This document shows positions 1-9,600 of a stretch of 64,000 nucleotides of DNA, piece after piece. The position numbers and the translations under genes are program-made. The notes beneath the pieces were generated by a model, which was not told where the DNA came from, did not search any database, and saw nothing but the letters and a program-made list of their open reading frames with translations. The stretch is taken from the NCBI GenBank assembly GCA_003144015.1, contig QFWS01000003.1, positions 310,001-374,000 on the forward strand, given 5' to 3'. Numbering within the stretch: the stretch's first letter is position 1; each line of letters opens with the position of its first letter. This DNA comes from Flavobacteriaceae bacterium LYZ1037 (GTDB lineage: Bacteria > Bacteroidota > Bacteroidia > Flavobacteriales > Flavobacteriaceae).

Positions 1-78
1 GATGAAAAAATAGGTGCTAAACCATCGTCTATTATTAAATTGAGCAATGATGGAAAAGTACAGGTTATAAGAAAATAA
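1..78 (+). CDS. C-terminal end of probable L-threonylcarbamoyladenylate synthase (Sua5/YrdC family), partial
   Basis: The last 25 codons of a gene that starts before the window are open in frame 1 and end with TAA at 76-78. The visible tail contains KPSSIIKLSNDGKVQVIRK. It resembles the end of the YrdC/Sua5 domain, where a P-S-T-I-hydrophobic-D/K strand is followed by a charged turn and an I-R-x-G-like finish. That family makes threonylcarbamoyl-AMP for the t6A modification of ANN-decoding tRNAs. A tRNA-maturation gene (CCA-adding enzyme) follows, which fits. Only the tail is visible, so the assignment is a family-level guess. Confidence 0.55.
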   Translation, partial: DEKIGAKPSSIIKLSNDGKVQVIRK

Positions 79-156
79 ATTCCCAATTTCAAGTACCAAA
101 AGCCAAAAATCCTTTTTGAAGTTTTGTTCTTGTATATTTTGGAATTTGAAACACAT

Positions 157-1575
157 ATGAATTACAAACAAGCATTAAAAAACCCAATCTTTAAGATTAT
201 TTCGAAATCTGCAAAAGAACTTCAACTAGATGCTTATGTTATTGGTGGTTTTGTTCGAGATTATATCCTACAACGTGGAACAGCAAAAGACATAGACATT
301 GTAGCTATTGGATCTGGAATTGAATTAGCAAAACAAGTCGCTAAAAATTTACCAAACAACCCTAAAGTTCAAGTTTTTAAAACCTATGGCACTGCCATGT
401 TGCGTTTTGAAGATATTGAAATTGAATTTGTTGGCGCACGAAAAGAAAGTTATAACGAAGACAGCAGAAATCCTATTGTTGAAAATGGCACGTTAGAAGA
501 CGATCAAAACCGTCGTGATTTTACTATTAATGCTTTGGCTTTAGATTTATCTGAAGATAATTATGGTAACATATTAGATCCATTTAATGGTATTCAAGAT
601 TTAAAAGAGGCTATTATTCGTACGCCTTTAAATCCAGACATCACTTATAGTGACGATCCGTTACGCATGATGCGAGCCATTCGTTTTGCAACTCAACTAA
701 ACTTTAAAATTGAAGAAGAATCGCTTAAATCCATTTCAAAAAACAAAGAACGAATTAAAATTATAACCAATGAACGTATTGTTGTTGAATTAAACAAGAT
801 TCTAGAAAGCAGCAAACCTTCTATTGGTTTCTTACTACTTGAAGAAACAGGATTACTGGAATATATTTTACCAGAATTAACTGCCTTAAAAGGTATTGAT
901 GAAGTTGAAGGCCAAAAACATAAAGATAATTTCTACCATACTTTAGAAGTAGTTGATAATATTAGTAAAAACACAGACAACTTATGGTTACGTTGGGCTG
1001 CTTTATTACATGATATAGGAAAAGCACCAACCAAAAAGTTTCATAAAAAGATAGGTTGGACTTTTCATGGTCACGAATTTAAGGGATCTAAAATGGTGTA
1101 TCATTTATTTAAGCGCTTAAAAATGCCCTTAAATGACAAAATGAAATTTGTGCAAAAAATGGTTTATATGAGCTCAAGGCCTATTGTCTTAGCTGAAGAT
1201 ATGGCTACAGATTCTGCCGTTAGAAGATTGGTCTTTGATGCTGGAGATTATGTAGAAGATTTAATGACACTCTGTGAAGCAGACATAACTACAAAGAATC
1301 CAAAAAAGTTTAAAAAATACCATAACAACTTTAAAATTGTTAGAAATAAAATAATTGAGGTTGAAGAACGGGATCATATCAGAAACTTTCAACCACCAGT
1401 TTCTGGAGAAATAATCATGGAAACTTTCAACTTAAAACCTTGTAGAGAAATTGGTACTATTAAAGAAGCGATTAAAGAAGCGATTCTTGAAGGAGACATT
1501 CCAAACGACTTTGAAGCAGCATACCAATTGATGCTTAAAGAAGGTGAAAAATTAGGATTAAAAGTAAAGAAGTAA
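157..1575 (+). CDS. CCA tRNA nucleotidyltransferase with C-terminal HD domain
   Basis: The enzyme adds or repairs the 3' CCA end of tRNAs in the cytoplasm. The 472-residue product begins with the class II nucleotidyltransferase signature: GG-x-V-R-D at residues 30-35 and the metal-binding D-I-D pair at 45-47. These are followed by the R-R-D-F-T-I-N-A motif near residue 120. The head and neck region lies in the middle, and an HD domain (L-L-H-D-I-G-K near 284) follows. I chose the ATG at 157. An in-frame TTG at 124 would add 11 residues (FLYILEFETH) with no family counterpart. The next gene starts 2 nt after the stop, so the two are probably co-transcribed. HD domains in bacterial CCA enzymes can have phosphatase or phosphodiesterase activity; that is family knowledge. 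Confidence 0.93.
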   Translation: MNYKQALKNPIFKIISKSAKELQLDAYVIGGFVRDYILQRGTAKDIDIVAIGSGIELAKQVAKNLPNNPKVQVFKTYGTAMLRFEDIEIEFVGARKESYNEDSRNPIVENGTLEDDQNRRDFTINALALDLSEDNYGNILDPFNGIQDLKEAIIRTPLNPDITYSDDPLRMMRAIRFATQLNFKIEEESLKSISKNKERIKIITNERIVVELNKILESSKPSIGFLLLEETGLLEYILPELTALKGIDEVEGQKHKDNFYHTLEVVDNISKNTDNLWLRWAALLHDIGKAPTKKFHKKIGWTFHGHEFKGSKMVYHLFKRLKMPLNDKMKFVQKMVYMSSRPIVLAEDMATDSAVRRLVFDAGDYVEDLMTLCEADITTKNPKKFKKYHNNFKIVRNKIIEVEERDHIRNFQPPVSGEIIMETFNLKPCREIGTIKEAIKEAILEGDIPNDFEAAYQLMLKEGEKLGLKVKK

Positions 1576-1577
1576 TC

Positions 1578-2045
1578 ATGTTTAAATTAGTTAGAACAAA
1601 TTCTAAAAACATTGATTTTGTTTACTTAGTAAAACAACTAAATGCGTACTTAAAAATTATGGATGGCAAAGAGCATGATTTTTACAATCAGTTTAATAAC
1701 ATCGATGTTTTAAAACATACAATTGTTGCTTATTTAGACAACAAACCTATTGGTTGTGGCGCTTTTAAAGAATATGGATCCAACAGTGTAGAAGTTAAAC
1801 GCATGTTTACACTTCCAGAAAATAGAAAGCAAAGCGTCGCCTCAAACATTTTAACTGCATTAGAAACGTGGGCTAAAGAATTAAACTATTCCACATGTAT
1901 TTTAGAAACTGGATTTAGACAGGTAGAGGCTGTTCAGTTTTATAAAAAGAAGGGTTATAAAATAATTCCAAACTACGGACCTTATAAAAATATTGAAAAT
2001 AGTATTTGTTTTAAAAAAGAATTAATCGACAATGAAAAAGGATAA
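1578..2045 (+). CDS. GNAT family N-acetyltransferase
   Basis: A 155-residue protein with the layout of the Gcn5-related acetyltransferase fold. A central strand reads IGCGAFKEYG. The acetyl-CoA loop region, VEVKRMFTLPENRKQSVAS, spans about residues 71-89; it has the R-x-x-x-x-S/A spacing of motif A but lacks the usual G-x-G. The C-terminal strand and helix end in FYKKKGYKIIPNYGPY, typical of motif B. The substrate cannot be told from sequence. It follows the CCA enzyme by 2 nt and overlaps the heme A synthase gene by 14 nt, so translation of the three is probably coupled. Confidence 0.88.
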   Translation: MFKLVRTNSKNIDFVYLVKQLNAYLKIMDGKEHDFYNQFNNIDVLKHTIVAYLDNKPIGCGAFKEYGSNSVEVKRMFTLPENRKQSVASNILTALETWAKELNYSTCILETGFRQVEAVQFYKKKGYKIIPNYGPYKNIENSICFKKELIDNEKG

Positions 2046-3045
2046 TAAAAAAGTCATCTACTGGCTATTAACAGGTTGTGTTTTAATCTTCATTATGGTT
2101 ATTATTGGAGGCATTACCAGATTAACAGATTCAGGTTTATCAATTTCAAATTATAAATTAATAACCGGAACCATTCCTCCAATTGGAGAAGCAGAATGGC
2201 AAGAGGCATTCGAGTTATATCAGCAATATCCTGAATTCCAAAAGTTACATTCGCACTTCACCTTAGAAGATTTTAAAGGCATTTATTTCTGGGAATGGTT
2301 ACATCGTGTTATAGGTCGATTAATAGGAATTGTATTCTTTATTCCGTTTCTATATTTTCTATTAACGAAACAACTTACTAAAAAAACCATTAAAAAATGT
2401 ATTGTCTTATTATTGCTTGGAGGATTTCAAGGTTTTTTAGGTTGGTATATGGTAAAGAGTGGCTTGGTCGATATGCCAGATGTGAGTCATTATAGACTAG
2501 CAGCACATCTAACAACCGCTTTTTTAACTTTTGCTGCAACTTTATGGGTGGCTTTGGATTTAATTTTCCCTGAAAGAAAAACAGTTAACAAGAAATTTAG
2601 AAACCTAATTATTGTTGGCTATCTCATTTTAATTTTCCAAATTGTTTATGGAGCTTTTGTCGCTGGATTAAAAGCTGGTTTATTACATAATCATTGGCCT
2701 TTTATGAACGAAGGGAAATTCATGCATGAAACTGTTTATATTTTAGAACCGTTTTATAAAAACCTTATCGAAAACCCAAGTGGCATTCAATTTATACATA
2801 GAACATTTGCATATATAGTGGTTGTTTTCATTATAATTATTTGGTATCAGGCTAAAAAAATGACACTAACCAACTATCAAAATAAAGCTGTGGATAGTTT
2901 ATTTATTTTAGTTGGAATTCAATTTTTATTAGGCATTTTTACCATTATTTATCAAGTACCATTATGGTTAGGAGTAGCGCATCAAGTAGGGGCATTTTTC
3001 TTACTATCGGCTATGACTTTTACCTTACATCGTTTTAGTAAATAG
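2032..3045 (+). CDS. ctaA: Heme A synthase (CtaA/COX15 family)
   Basis: An integral membrane oxidase that converts heme O to heme A for aa3-type cytochrome oxidase. The 337 residues hold about eight hydrophobic segments. Conserved features are the N-terminal GGITRLTDSGLSI stretch after the first helix and paired histidines: LHRVIGR near residue 90, a histidine in the helix near 161, IHRTFAY near 260 and AHQVGAFF near 320. An insert with HNHWPFMNEGKFM lies in the third periplasmic loop. Length and motifs fit the COX15-like branch found in Bacteroidota and Proteobacteria. The start overlaps the GNAT gene. No ctaB (heme O synthase) or cytochrome oxidase subunits are adjacent, so the gene is separated from its usual partners. 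Confidence 0.93.
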   Translation: MKKDNKKVIYWLLTGCVLIFIMVIIGGITRLTDSGLSISNYKLITGTIPPIGEAEWQEAFELYQQYPEFQKLHSHFTLEDFKGIYFWEWLHRVIGRLIGIVFFIPFLYFLLTKQLTKKTIKKCIVLLLLGGFQGFLGWYMVKSGLVDMPDVSHYRLAAHLTTAFLTFAATLWVALDLIFPERKTVNKKFRNLIIVGYLILIFQIVYGAFVAGLKAGLLHNHWPFMNEGKFMHETVYILEPFYKNLIENPSGIQFIHRTFAYIVVVFIIIIWYQAKKMTLTNYQNKAVDSLFILVGIQFLLGIFTIIYQVPLWLGVAHQVGAFFLLSAMTFTLHRFSK

Positions 3046-3057
3046 TTGAAAATAACT

Positions 3058-3066
3058 TATCTTTGC
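3058..3066 (+). promoter_or_regulatory. Bacteroidota -7 element (TATCTTTGC) directly upstream of the 3070 gene
   Basis: TATCTTTG matches the Bacteroidota sigma-A -7 consensus TAnnTTTG at all fixed positions. No good TTG lies 17-23 nt upstream. The ATG at 3070 is 5 nt after the G, so a transcript from here would be leaderless or nearly so. The position also supports 3070 over the in-frame TTG at 3046, which lies upstream of this element. Confidence 0.45.
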
Positions 3067-3069
3067 AAA

Positions 3070-3588
3070 ATGATTTACAGATTTAGAATTATACTTGACC
3101 ACGACTCTGAAGGTGATATCTTTAGAGATATTGAAATTCGTGAAACTGACACTTTAGAAGATTTTCACAACACTATTACTCAAGCTTTTGGTTTTGAAGG
3201 CAGTGAAATGGCTTCGTTTTATTTAAGCGATGACGAATGGAATCAAGGTGAAGAAATTTCTTTATTTGATATGAGTGAAGTAGCTAATCAAGTTCGATTA
3301 ATGGGTGACACCTTAATTAATACTGTTACTCATAAAGAAAGTACAAGACTAATCTACATTTACGATTTTCTAAGCATGTGGACCTTTTTGGTGGAACTTG
3401 CAGAAATTGTTGAAGAAGCAGAAGGCACAGATTACCCAAACCTGATGTTTGTGCATGGTCAGATTCCTGATGAAGCTCCAGAAAAATCTTTTGAAGCTGA
3501 AAATTTAGACGATTACAACGATGAGTTTGATGACGATTTCGATCCAGAAGATTACGATAATTTAGACTTTAATGAGAATTGGAATTAA
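3070..3588 (+). CDS. Plasmid pRiA4b ORF-3-like family protein
   Basis: A 172-residue cytoplasmic protein starting MIYRFRIILDHDSEGDIFRDIEI. It then has the D-x-L-E-D-F-H-x-x-I/L-x-x-A-F-G-F helix and the S-F-Y-L-S-D-D-E-W segment characteristic of the PRiA4_ORF3 fold (PF07929). The last about 30 residues are strongly acidic (repeats of D, E and N), a common ending for flavobacterial members. Biochemical function is unknown for the family. Start chosen at ATG 3070; the TTG eight codons upstream is unlikely because a -7 promoter box lies between the two. Confidence 0.8.
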   Translation: MIYRFRIILDHDSEGDIFRDIEIRETDTLEDFHNTITQAFGFEGSEMASFYLSDDEWNQGEEISLFDMSEVANQVRLMGDTLINTVTHKESTRLIYIYDFLSMWTFLVELAEIVEEAEGTDYPNLMFVHGQIPDEAPEKSFEAENLDDYNDEFDDDFDPEDYDNLDFNENWN

Positions 3589-3673
3589 TTTCCAAAAAAG
3601 AAGATAAAACTAAGAGTGGTTTTTAACTAAACAAGCTCACAAAACTTAAATAAACACATAATCAGTAAGCATT

Positions 3674-4735
3674 CTAGTAAAAGTTTTTCATGTTTACATC
3701 TTCGTAATTTCGTTTTACAAAATCAAGTGCATATTTTAAGATATCTCCCATAGTTTTGCTTTTTTTGAAATTGATATCTGAAGTAAACTCATAAATACCT
3801 TCTCTCAACATCTTAACGTATTCTGGTTTTGAAAGTGTATCTCCAATCATACAAGCTATTAATTGCTCAATTCTATCATGATAACTTATCAATCGTTTTG
3901 CCATAATGGAACGCTCTTCTAGTTTGTATTGGTCTATAGATTCTGCTTGAAACTTTTCAGTTACCAACTTAACCATTTCAAGGTTTTCTTTAAAAAACTG
4001 AGGCTTGTAAATATTAAACTTCCCTTCATAACATTGTTGATCAAAATCGATGGCTCGAATTTTATAAACCACTTGATCGAAATCGTGAGTAGGAACAATT
4101 ACGTAATTATAAGACCTCATATCTCCTAAAAGCCTAATTGTACAACGTTCGTTAAATTTTACAAACTCTTTAGCAATTTGAGATTTCTCTAACGGATTGC
4201 ATTCTGGCAACATGTTTTTTATAAATTCATCGCCTGGAATTCCAGCTATATGCTCTTCAATTAAGGTGTCTTTATGTACTAAAAAATTCAGATTATAAGG
4301 AGACAGCATATGTTCTAATTCCAAACCATAAATTCTTGAAGCATCTGCTTTTTTTACATAGAAATAAGTAAAATTATCGTTTAAAATATTTCTAACTTTT
4401 ACACGAAAAGGCTTCGAGTTACCAAAGGTGCAATAATCAACAGCATCAACAGTTAAAAATGGAATGGTCTTTTCGTTTCCATCACTATGTAAAATGGTGT
4501 AAACTTTTTTAAGACTTAAGTCAATTTCTTCACGTTCAAATTCATTATAATACACACGAATCCAAAGGGTGTCGACATCATTTTTATCATATACCACAAT
4601 AGATCCTTGAAAACGTAGCAAGTCGTCATAAAAAATTGGCAGCCTAATATTTCTATTATATTCTGTGAGATATTGGTGTAGTTTTTCACTAACTGGATAA
4701 GATGGTTTTTTTTTTGATATCTTTAAGTCTTCCAT
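3674..4735 (-). CDS. Conserved protein of unknown function, 353 aa
   Basis: I do not recognise a named family. It starts with an ATG at 4735 and has no signal peptide or membrane segment. The N-terminal 140 residues look beta-rich. The region about 165-235 contains GIPGDEFIKNMLP, then RLLGDMRSYNYVIVP, then IRAIDFDQQ. That spacing of an Asn-containing segment followed by a D-F-D loop recalls the catalytic core of HipA-like or PI3K/aminoglycoside-kinase-like folds; this is a resemblance only. The C-terminal third is helical and charged. It lies alone on the reverse strand, convergent with the pRiA4b-like gene and divergent from the ABC exporter, so it is a single-gene transcription unit. Confidence 0.75.
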   Translation of the reverse strand: MEDLKISKKKPSYPVSEKLHQYLTEYNRNIRLPIFYDDLLRFQGSIVVYDKNDVDTLWIRVYYNEFEREEIDLSLKKVYTILHSDGNEKTIPFLTVDAVDYCTFGNSKPFRVKVRNILNDNFTYFYVKKADASRIYGLELEHMLSPYNLNFLVHKDTLIEEHIAGIPGDEFIKNMLPECNPLEKSQIAKEFVKFNERCTIRLLGDMRSYNYVIVPTHDFDQVVYKIRAIDFDQQCYEGKFNIYKPQFFKENLEMVKLVTEKFQAESIDQYKLEERSIMAKRLISYHDRIEQLIACMIGDTLSKPEYVKMLREGIYEFTSDINFKKSKTMGDILKYALDFVKRNYEDVNMKNFY

Positions 4736-4862
4736 AAAAAAATAAGTTCTTCAAATTTAAGCTTTTATTTTTATGGTTGTAACATTTTTAAAAGACACTC
4801 GTCATATAAATACTAACTGTTACCGAGTACATTATCGGGATCAATCAAAAAACTAAAATAAT

Positions 4863-5759
4863 TTGGAACCAATTCTTTCAATTAATCATCTCACTAAAAA
4901 ATTTGGCCATTTAACAGCCGTCAAAGATTTGTCGTTCAGCATAAACAAAGGCAATGTTTATGGTATTCTTGGACCCAATGGCAGTGGGAAATCTACCACT
5001 TTAGGCATTGTTTTAAACGTTGTAAATGAAACTTCTGGAGACTTTAAATGGTTTAATGGAACCGTTTCTACGCATAATGCCTTAAAAAAAGTTGGAGCCA
5101 TTATAGAGCGTCCAAACTTTTATCCATATATGACAGCAGCTCAAAACCTAAAATTGGTTTGTAAAATAAAAGGTGTGGATTATTCAAAAATTGACGAAAA
5201 GCTAGAAGTGGTCAATTTATTAGATAGAAAAAACCATAAGTTTAGCACCTATTCTTTAGGGATGAAACAACGATTAGCAATAGCTTCAGCATTACTAAAC
5301 GATCCTGAAATTTTAATTTTAGACGAACCTACAAATGGATTAGATCCTCAAGGAATTCATCAAATTAGACAAATAATTAAGGATATTGCCAGTGAGGGCA
5401 CAACTATTTTATTAGCTTCACACTTGTTAGATGAAGTTGAAAAAGTATGTTCTCACGTAGTTGTATTAAGAAAAGGTGAAAAACTTTATTCTGGTCGTGT
5501 AGACGAAATGATTTCTAGCCATGGTTTTTTTGAATTAAAATGTGAAAATGAGGATGCACTTATAGCTTACTTAAAATCGAATCCAGATTTTGGAACTTTA
5601 AAAGTAGAAAATCAACTAATCACTGTCTTTTTAAATGAACCTATGGAGGCTGTAACTTTCAATAAACTGATGTTTGAAAAAGGGATTGTATTATCTCATT
5701 TAGTAAAACGAAAGGAAAGTCTGGAAGAACAATTTTTACAACTTACAGATAAACTTTAA
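4863..5759 (+). CDS. ABC transporter ATP-binding protein
   Basis: The ATPase of an ABC-2-type exporter, 298 residues. Walker A is GPNGSGKST (about residues 38-46), the Q-loop region is around ERPNFYPYMTA, the signature is YSLGMKQRL, Walker B is ILILDEPTNGLD, and the switch histidine is in LLASHLLDEVE. About 70 residues after the nucleotide-binding domain resemble the C-terminal extension of CcmA/NatA-like ATPases. Translation appears to begin at TTG 4863: a TAA at 4854-4856 closes the frame upstream and no in-frame ATG precedes the conserved N-terminus. The partner permease starts 23 nt downstream. The substrate is unknown. Confidence 0.92.
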   Translation: MEPILSINHLTKKFGHLTAVKDLSFSINKGNVYGILGPNGSGKSTTLGIVLNVVNETSGDFKWFNGTVSTHNALKKVGAIIERPNFYPYMTAAQNLKLVCKIKGVDYSKIDEKLEVVNLLDRKNHKFSTYSLGMKQRLAIASALLNDPEILILDEPTNGLDPQGIHQIRQIIKDIASEGTTILLASHLLDEVEKVCSHVVVLRKGEKLYSGRVDEMISSHGFFELKCENEDALIAYLKSNPDFGTLKVENQLITVFLNEPMEAVTFNKLMFEKGIVLSHLVKRKESLEEQFLQLTDKL

Positions 5760-5782
5760 TTCATCCAATCAAAATCAATTTC

Positions 5783-6607
5783 ATGTTAAGACTTTTAAAT
5801 CTAGAATTACAAAAACTGCTTTTAAACAGAACCAGTAAAATATTAATCTTTGTATCTTTTGTATTACCATTTACTGTATTAATACTATCGTCTATAAAAA
5901 TAAATTTCTTTGGTTTTTTTACCTTAGAACTAGGAGAATTAGGCATTTTCAACTTTCCAATAATTTGGCATATCACAACTTTTTTCGCATCGCAATTCAA
6001 ATTCTTCTTTGCCATAGTGGTTGTAAGTATGATTGGTAATGAATACAGCAACAAGACCTTAAAACAAAATTTAATAGATGGATTAAGCAAAAAAGAATTT
6101 ATACTTTCTAAATTTTACACCATCCTTTTCTTTTCTTTAGTTGCCACTTTATTAATAGCTATAGCATCGTTTTTTATTGGCTTATATTATTCAAGTTATA
6201 CAGAAGCATCAATAATTATAAGAGAAACTAATTTTCTTGTAGCTTATTTTGTGAAGTTAATTGGCTTTTTTAGCTTGTGTTTGTTTTTTGGAATGCTTGT
6301 AAAACGTTCAGCATTTGCATTAGCTTTTTTGTTTATTCTTTATATTTTAGAATGGATTATTTTTGGTTTAATTTCTTGGCAAGTAAACATGGATATTGCT
6401 GGTAAAATTCAGAATTTCTTTCCATTAAAATCCATGTATAATTTAATAGACCAACCATTTCAAAGAGTCATGATGACTAAGTTTCCTGACAAAGCAGATT
6501 TAATGTACGACTATGGAGTACATTGGTACGAAATTGCTATTGTCTTGTGTTGGACTGCTATATTTATCTTTTTATCCTATAGATTATTAAAAAAGCGAGA
6601 TTTATAA
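5783..6607 (+). CDS. ABC-2 family transporter permease
   Basis: A 274-residue membrane protein with six or so hydrophobic segments: one near the start (ILIFVSFVLPFTVLIL), paired segments around 60-90, and others around 110-135, 150-175, 180-205 and 245-265. The charged loop with NEYSNKTLKQNLIDGLSKKEF after the second segment is typical of ABC-2 permeases of the bacitracin/lantibiotic exporter or NatB type. It pairs with the ATPase immediately upstream. Both together form a minimal exporter; the cargo cannot be inferred. Confidence 0.87.
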   Translation: MLRLLNLELQKLLLNRTSKILIFVSFVLPFTVLILSSIKINFFGFFTLELGELGIFNFPIIWHITTFFASQFKFFFAIVVVSMIGNEYSNKTLKQNLIDGLSKKEFILSKFYTILFFSLVATLLIAIASFFIGLYYSSYTEASIIIRETNFLVAYFVKLIGFFSLCLFFGMLVKRSAFALAFLFILYILEWIIFGLISWQVNMDIAGKIQNFFPLKSMYNLIDQPFQRVMMTKFPDKADLMYDYGVHWYEIAIVLCWTAIFIFLSYRLLKKRDL

Positions 6608-6633
6608 TACCTTTGGTAGCTATATCTCTCTAG

Positions 6634-9600
6634 ATGAAAAAACTATTTGCTTACATTCTATTATTTTGTACCACGCTAACTTATTCTCAAGAGGAAGCTT
6701 CTAATTGGTACTTTGGCGAAAATGCTGGTATTCAATTTTCTAATGATGGTTCTGTCAACGCTTTAAACGATGGGCAATTAGATACCATTGAAGGTTGCTC
6801 TTCTATTTCAGATAGTAATGGTGATTTACTATTCTATACTGATGGAATTAGAGTTTATAATAGGCAACATAGTATTATGAGTAATGGATTTGGTCTTTTA
6901 GGAGATCCTTCAAGTTCGCAATCTGCCATTGTAGTCCCAAAACCAAATGATTCAGATATTTATTACATTTTTACAGTTGGATCCAATCAATCGTTTACGG
7001 GTTTAAAATATTCAGAAGTGGATATGACTCTTGATGGAGGTTTAGGAGCAATTACTCAAAAAAATATTAATTTATTACATCAATGTTCAGAGAAAGTTTC
7101 AGCCGTTTTAAAAGATTGCGATTCTCAAGCTGTCTGGGTTATTTCTTTATCTAACCCTAATGGAACTTCAACATCACCATTAAATACATTTCATGCATTC
7201 GAAGTAACAACTGCTGGTGTAAATACCACAGCTATTACATCAACCTTTAATAATTTAGGCATTACAGATTCTAGAGGTTATTTAAAACTATCTCCAAATG
7301 GAGAAAAATTAGCTTGCGCCAATGTGCAACCAGACGGCTTATTTTTATTCGATTTCGACAAAGATTCTGGTATTGTAAGCAATAATCAGAGACTACTTAT
7401 AAATAGCCCGTACGACGAACCTTATGGAATTGAATTCTCGCCAAACAGTCAATTGTTGTATGCGTCTTCATCAAACGATAATTTTAGTTCTACAGATCAT
7501 TTGCCTTCAAGCCATTTTTCAGCATTAACTCAGTTTAATTTAACAGCTGCAAATATTATTGGCTCACAAGTTTTAATAGACCAACAAAATTTATATAGAA
7601 GCGCCTTACAATTAGGTCCAAATGGGAAAATTTATCGATCTATGGCTGCTACTTACACCCAAGGTCACCCCTTTTTAAGTGTTATCAACAATCCAAATGA
7701 AATTGGAGGCGCATGCAATTATCAAAACAATGCGGTTGATTTAGGTGGTCGTAATTCAACACAAGGCTTACCTCCCTTTATATCGTCTTTCTTTGTAGAG
7801 AAAATAGATATTATTAACAATACGGTAACGCCATTAGCAACTAATTATTTACCCTTATGTCTTGGAGAAAATTACAGATTAATGGCTGAAGAAATTCCAG
7901 GTGCCATTTACTCATGGACATTCAATGACATTCCTTTACCAAATACAGATTACTTTTTAGACATCAATCAAAATGGAGTTTATGAAGTTTTAATTGATTT
8001 AAATACAGGTGGTTGCGACTTTTTGGAAGGCGAAGCTACAATAGAATACTTTCCAATTCCTGTAGCAAATCTTGCTCCTAAAATTGATGTTTGCGATAAC
8101 AATAACGATGCTATTTGGCAGTTTGATTTTTCTGCACAAGATGTTAATGTTTTAGATGTACAAGATACTAATCATTATAGCGTTCGTTATTTTGAATCTC
8201 AAATTGATGCCGATTTAAATCAAAATGAAATTACCGGACTGTATACAAACACATCCAATCCCCAAGAAATATTTACAAGAGTTGATTTAATAGGAAGTCC
8301 AAGTTGCCATGACACTTCTTCTTTTTTTATTGAAGTTTTTAACACACCAACTGCAAACATTATAAGCCCTCAGGAATTTTGTGATGATGATACCGATGGC
8401 AATGTTTCCAATGGGCAAATAGACATAAATTTACATGAATACGATGCAACAGTTCTAGATGGTCAAGATGCGTCTGCTTATACAATCACATATCATCCAA
8501 CTCTAATAGATGCTATTGATAATACGGCAGAACTTCCAGAACCATACTACAATCAAACACCTTTTAATGAAACTATTTTTGTTAGAATTGAAAACAATTT
8601 TAATACCTCATGTTTCGACACAACATTTTTTGATATCACCATAAACCCTATTCCAACACCTTTTAATTCCTCGCTTTTACAATGCGATGAAGATGGTGTA
8701 AACGATGGTAGAACATTTTTTAATCTAAATGAAGCTCATACAGAATTAACTGGTGGTGTAGCAAATCTTTCTACGGCTTTCTATTTCAGTTTAGTTGATG
8801 CTGAAAACAGTAACAATCCATTAGATGCCAATAATTATAACAACACTACCAATCCTCAAATAGTTTTTGCTCAAGTTATTGATGATACTACTGGATGCTT
8901 TAGTATTGCACAACTTACTCTAGAAGTTAGCATCACTCAGCTTTTAGATTATCAAGCACCCCCAGCTTGCGATGAAATGGACTCTCAAGATGGCTTAAAC
9001 TCATTTAATTTAAACGACTTTGCTGCAGACATGCAAACTTTAAATGGAATTACGTTTCCTATTACCTTTTACGAAACCTATCAAGATGCACTTTTAGAAC
9101 AAAACGAATTAGCCTCTACATTTAACAACACAGATCCTTACAACCAAACTATTTATGCTAGAGCAGAAAACAACAATGCTTGTTATGGTATTAGCGAGGT
9201 GTATATTACTGTAAATGTTTTGCCCGAACTTGAAGAAGACGAAACAGTTTTATATTGTTTAAATACCTTTCCACTAACCATTCCTTTAGAAGCTGGAATT
9301 CTAAACGATTCTACTACTAATTACACCTATTTATGGTCTAATGGAGAAACAACTGAAACCATTCATATAAATGCAATTGGCACGTATACTGTAACTGCTA
9401 CTAATATCTTTGGATGTTCTGTTTCTAGAAATATTGTTGTTGAGCCATCAAATACAGCCACTTTTAACGATATTATTGTAGTAGATGCTACAGAAAATAA
9501 CACCATTACTGTTTTAGTCTCTGGTGAAGGTGAATATGAATACGCCCTTTACGATCAAGATGGCTTATATGCTACATATCAAACAAGTAACATATTTTAT

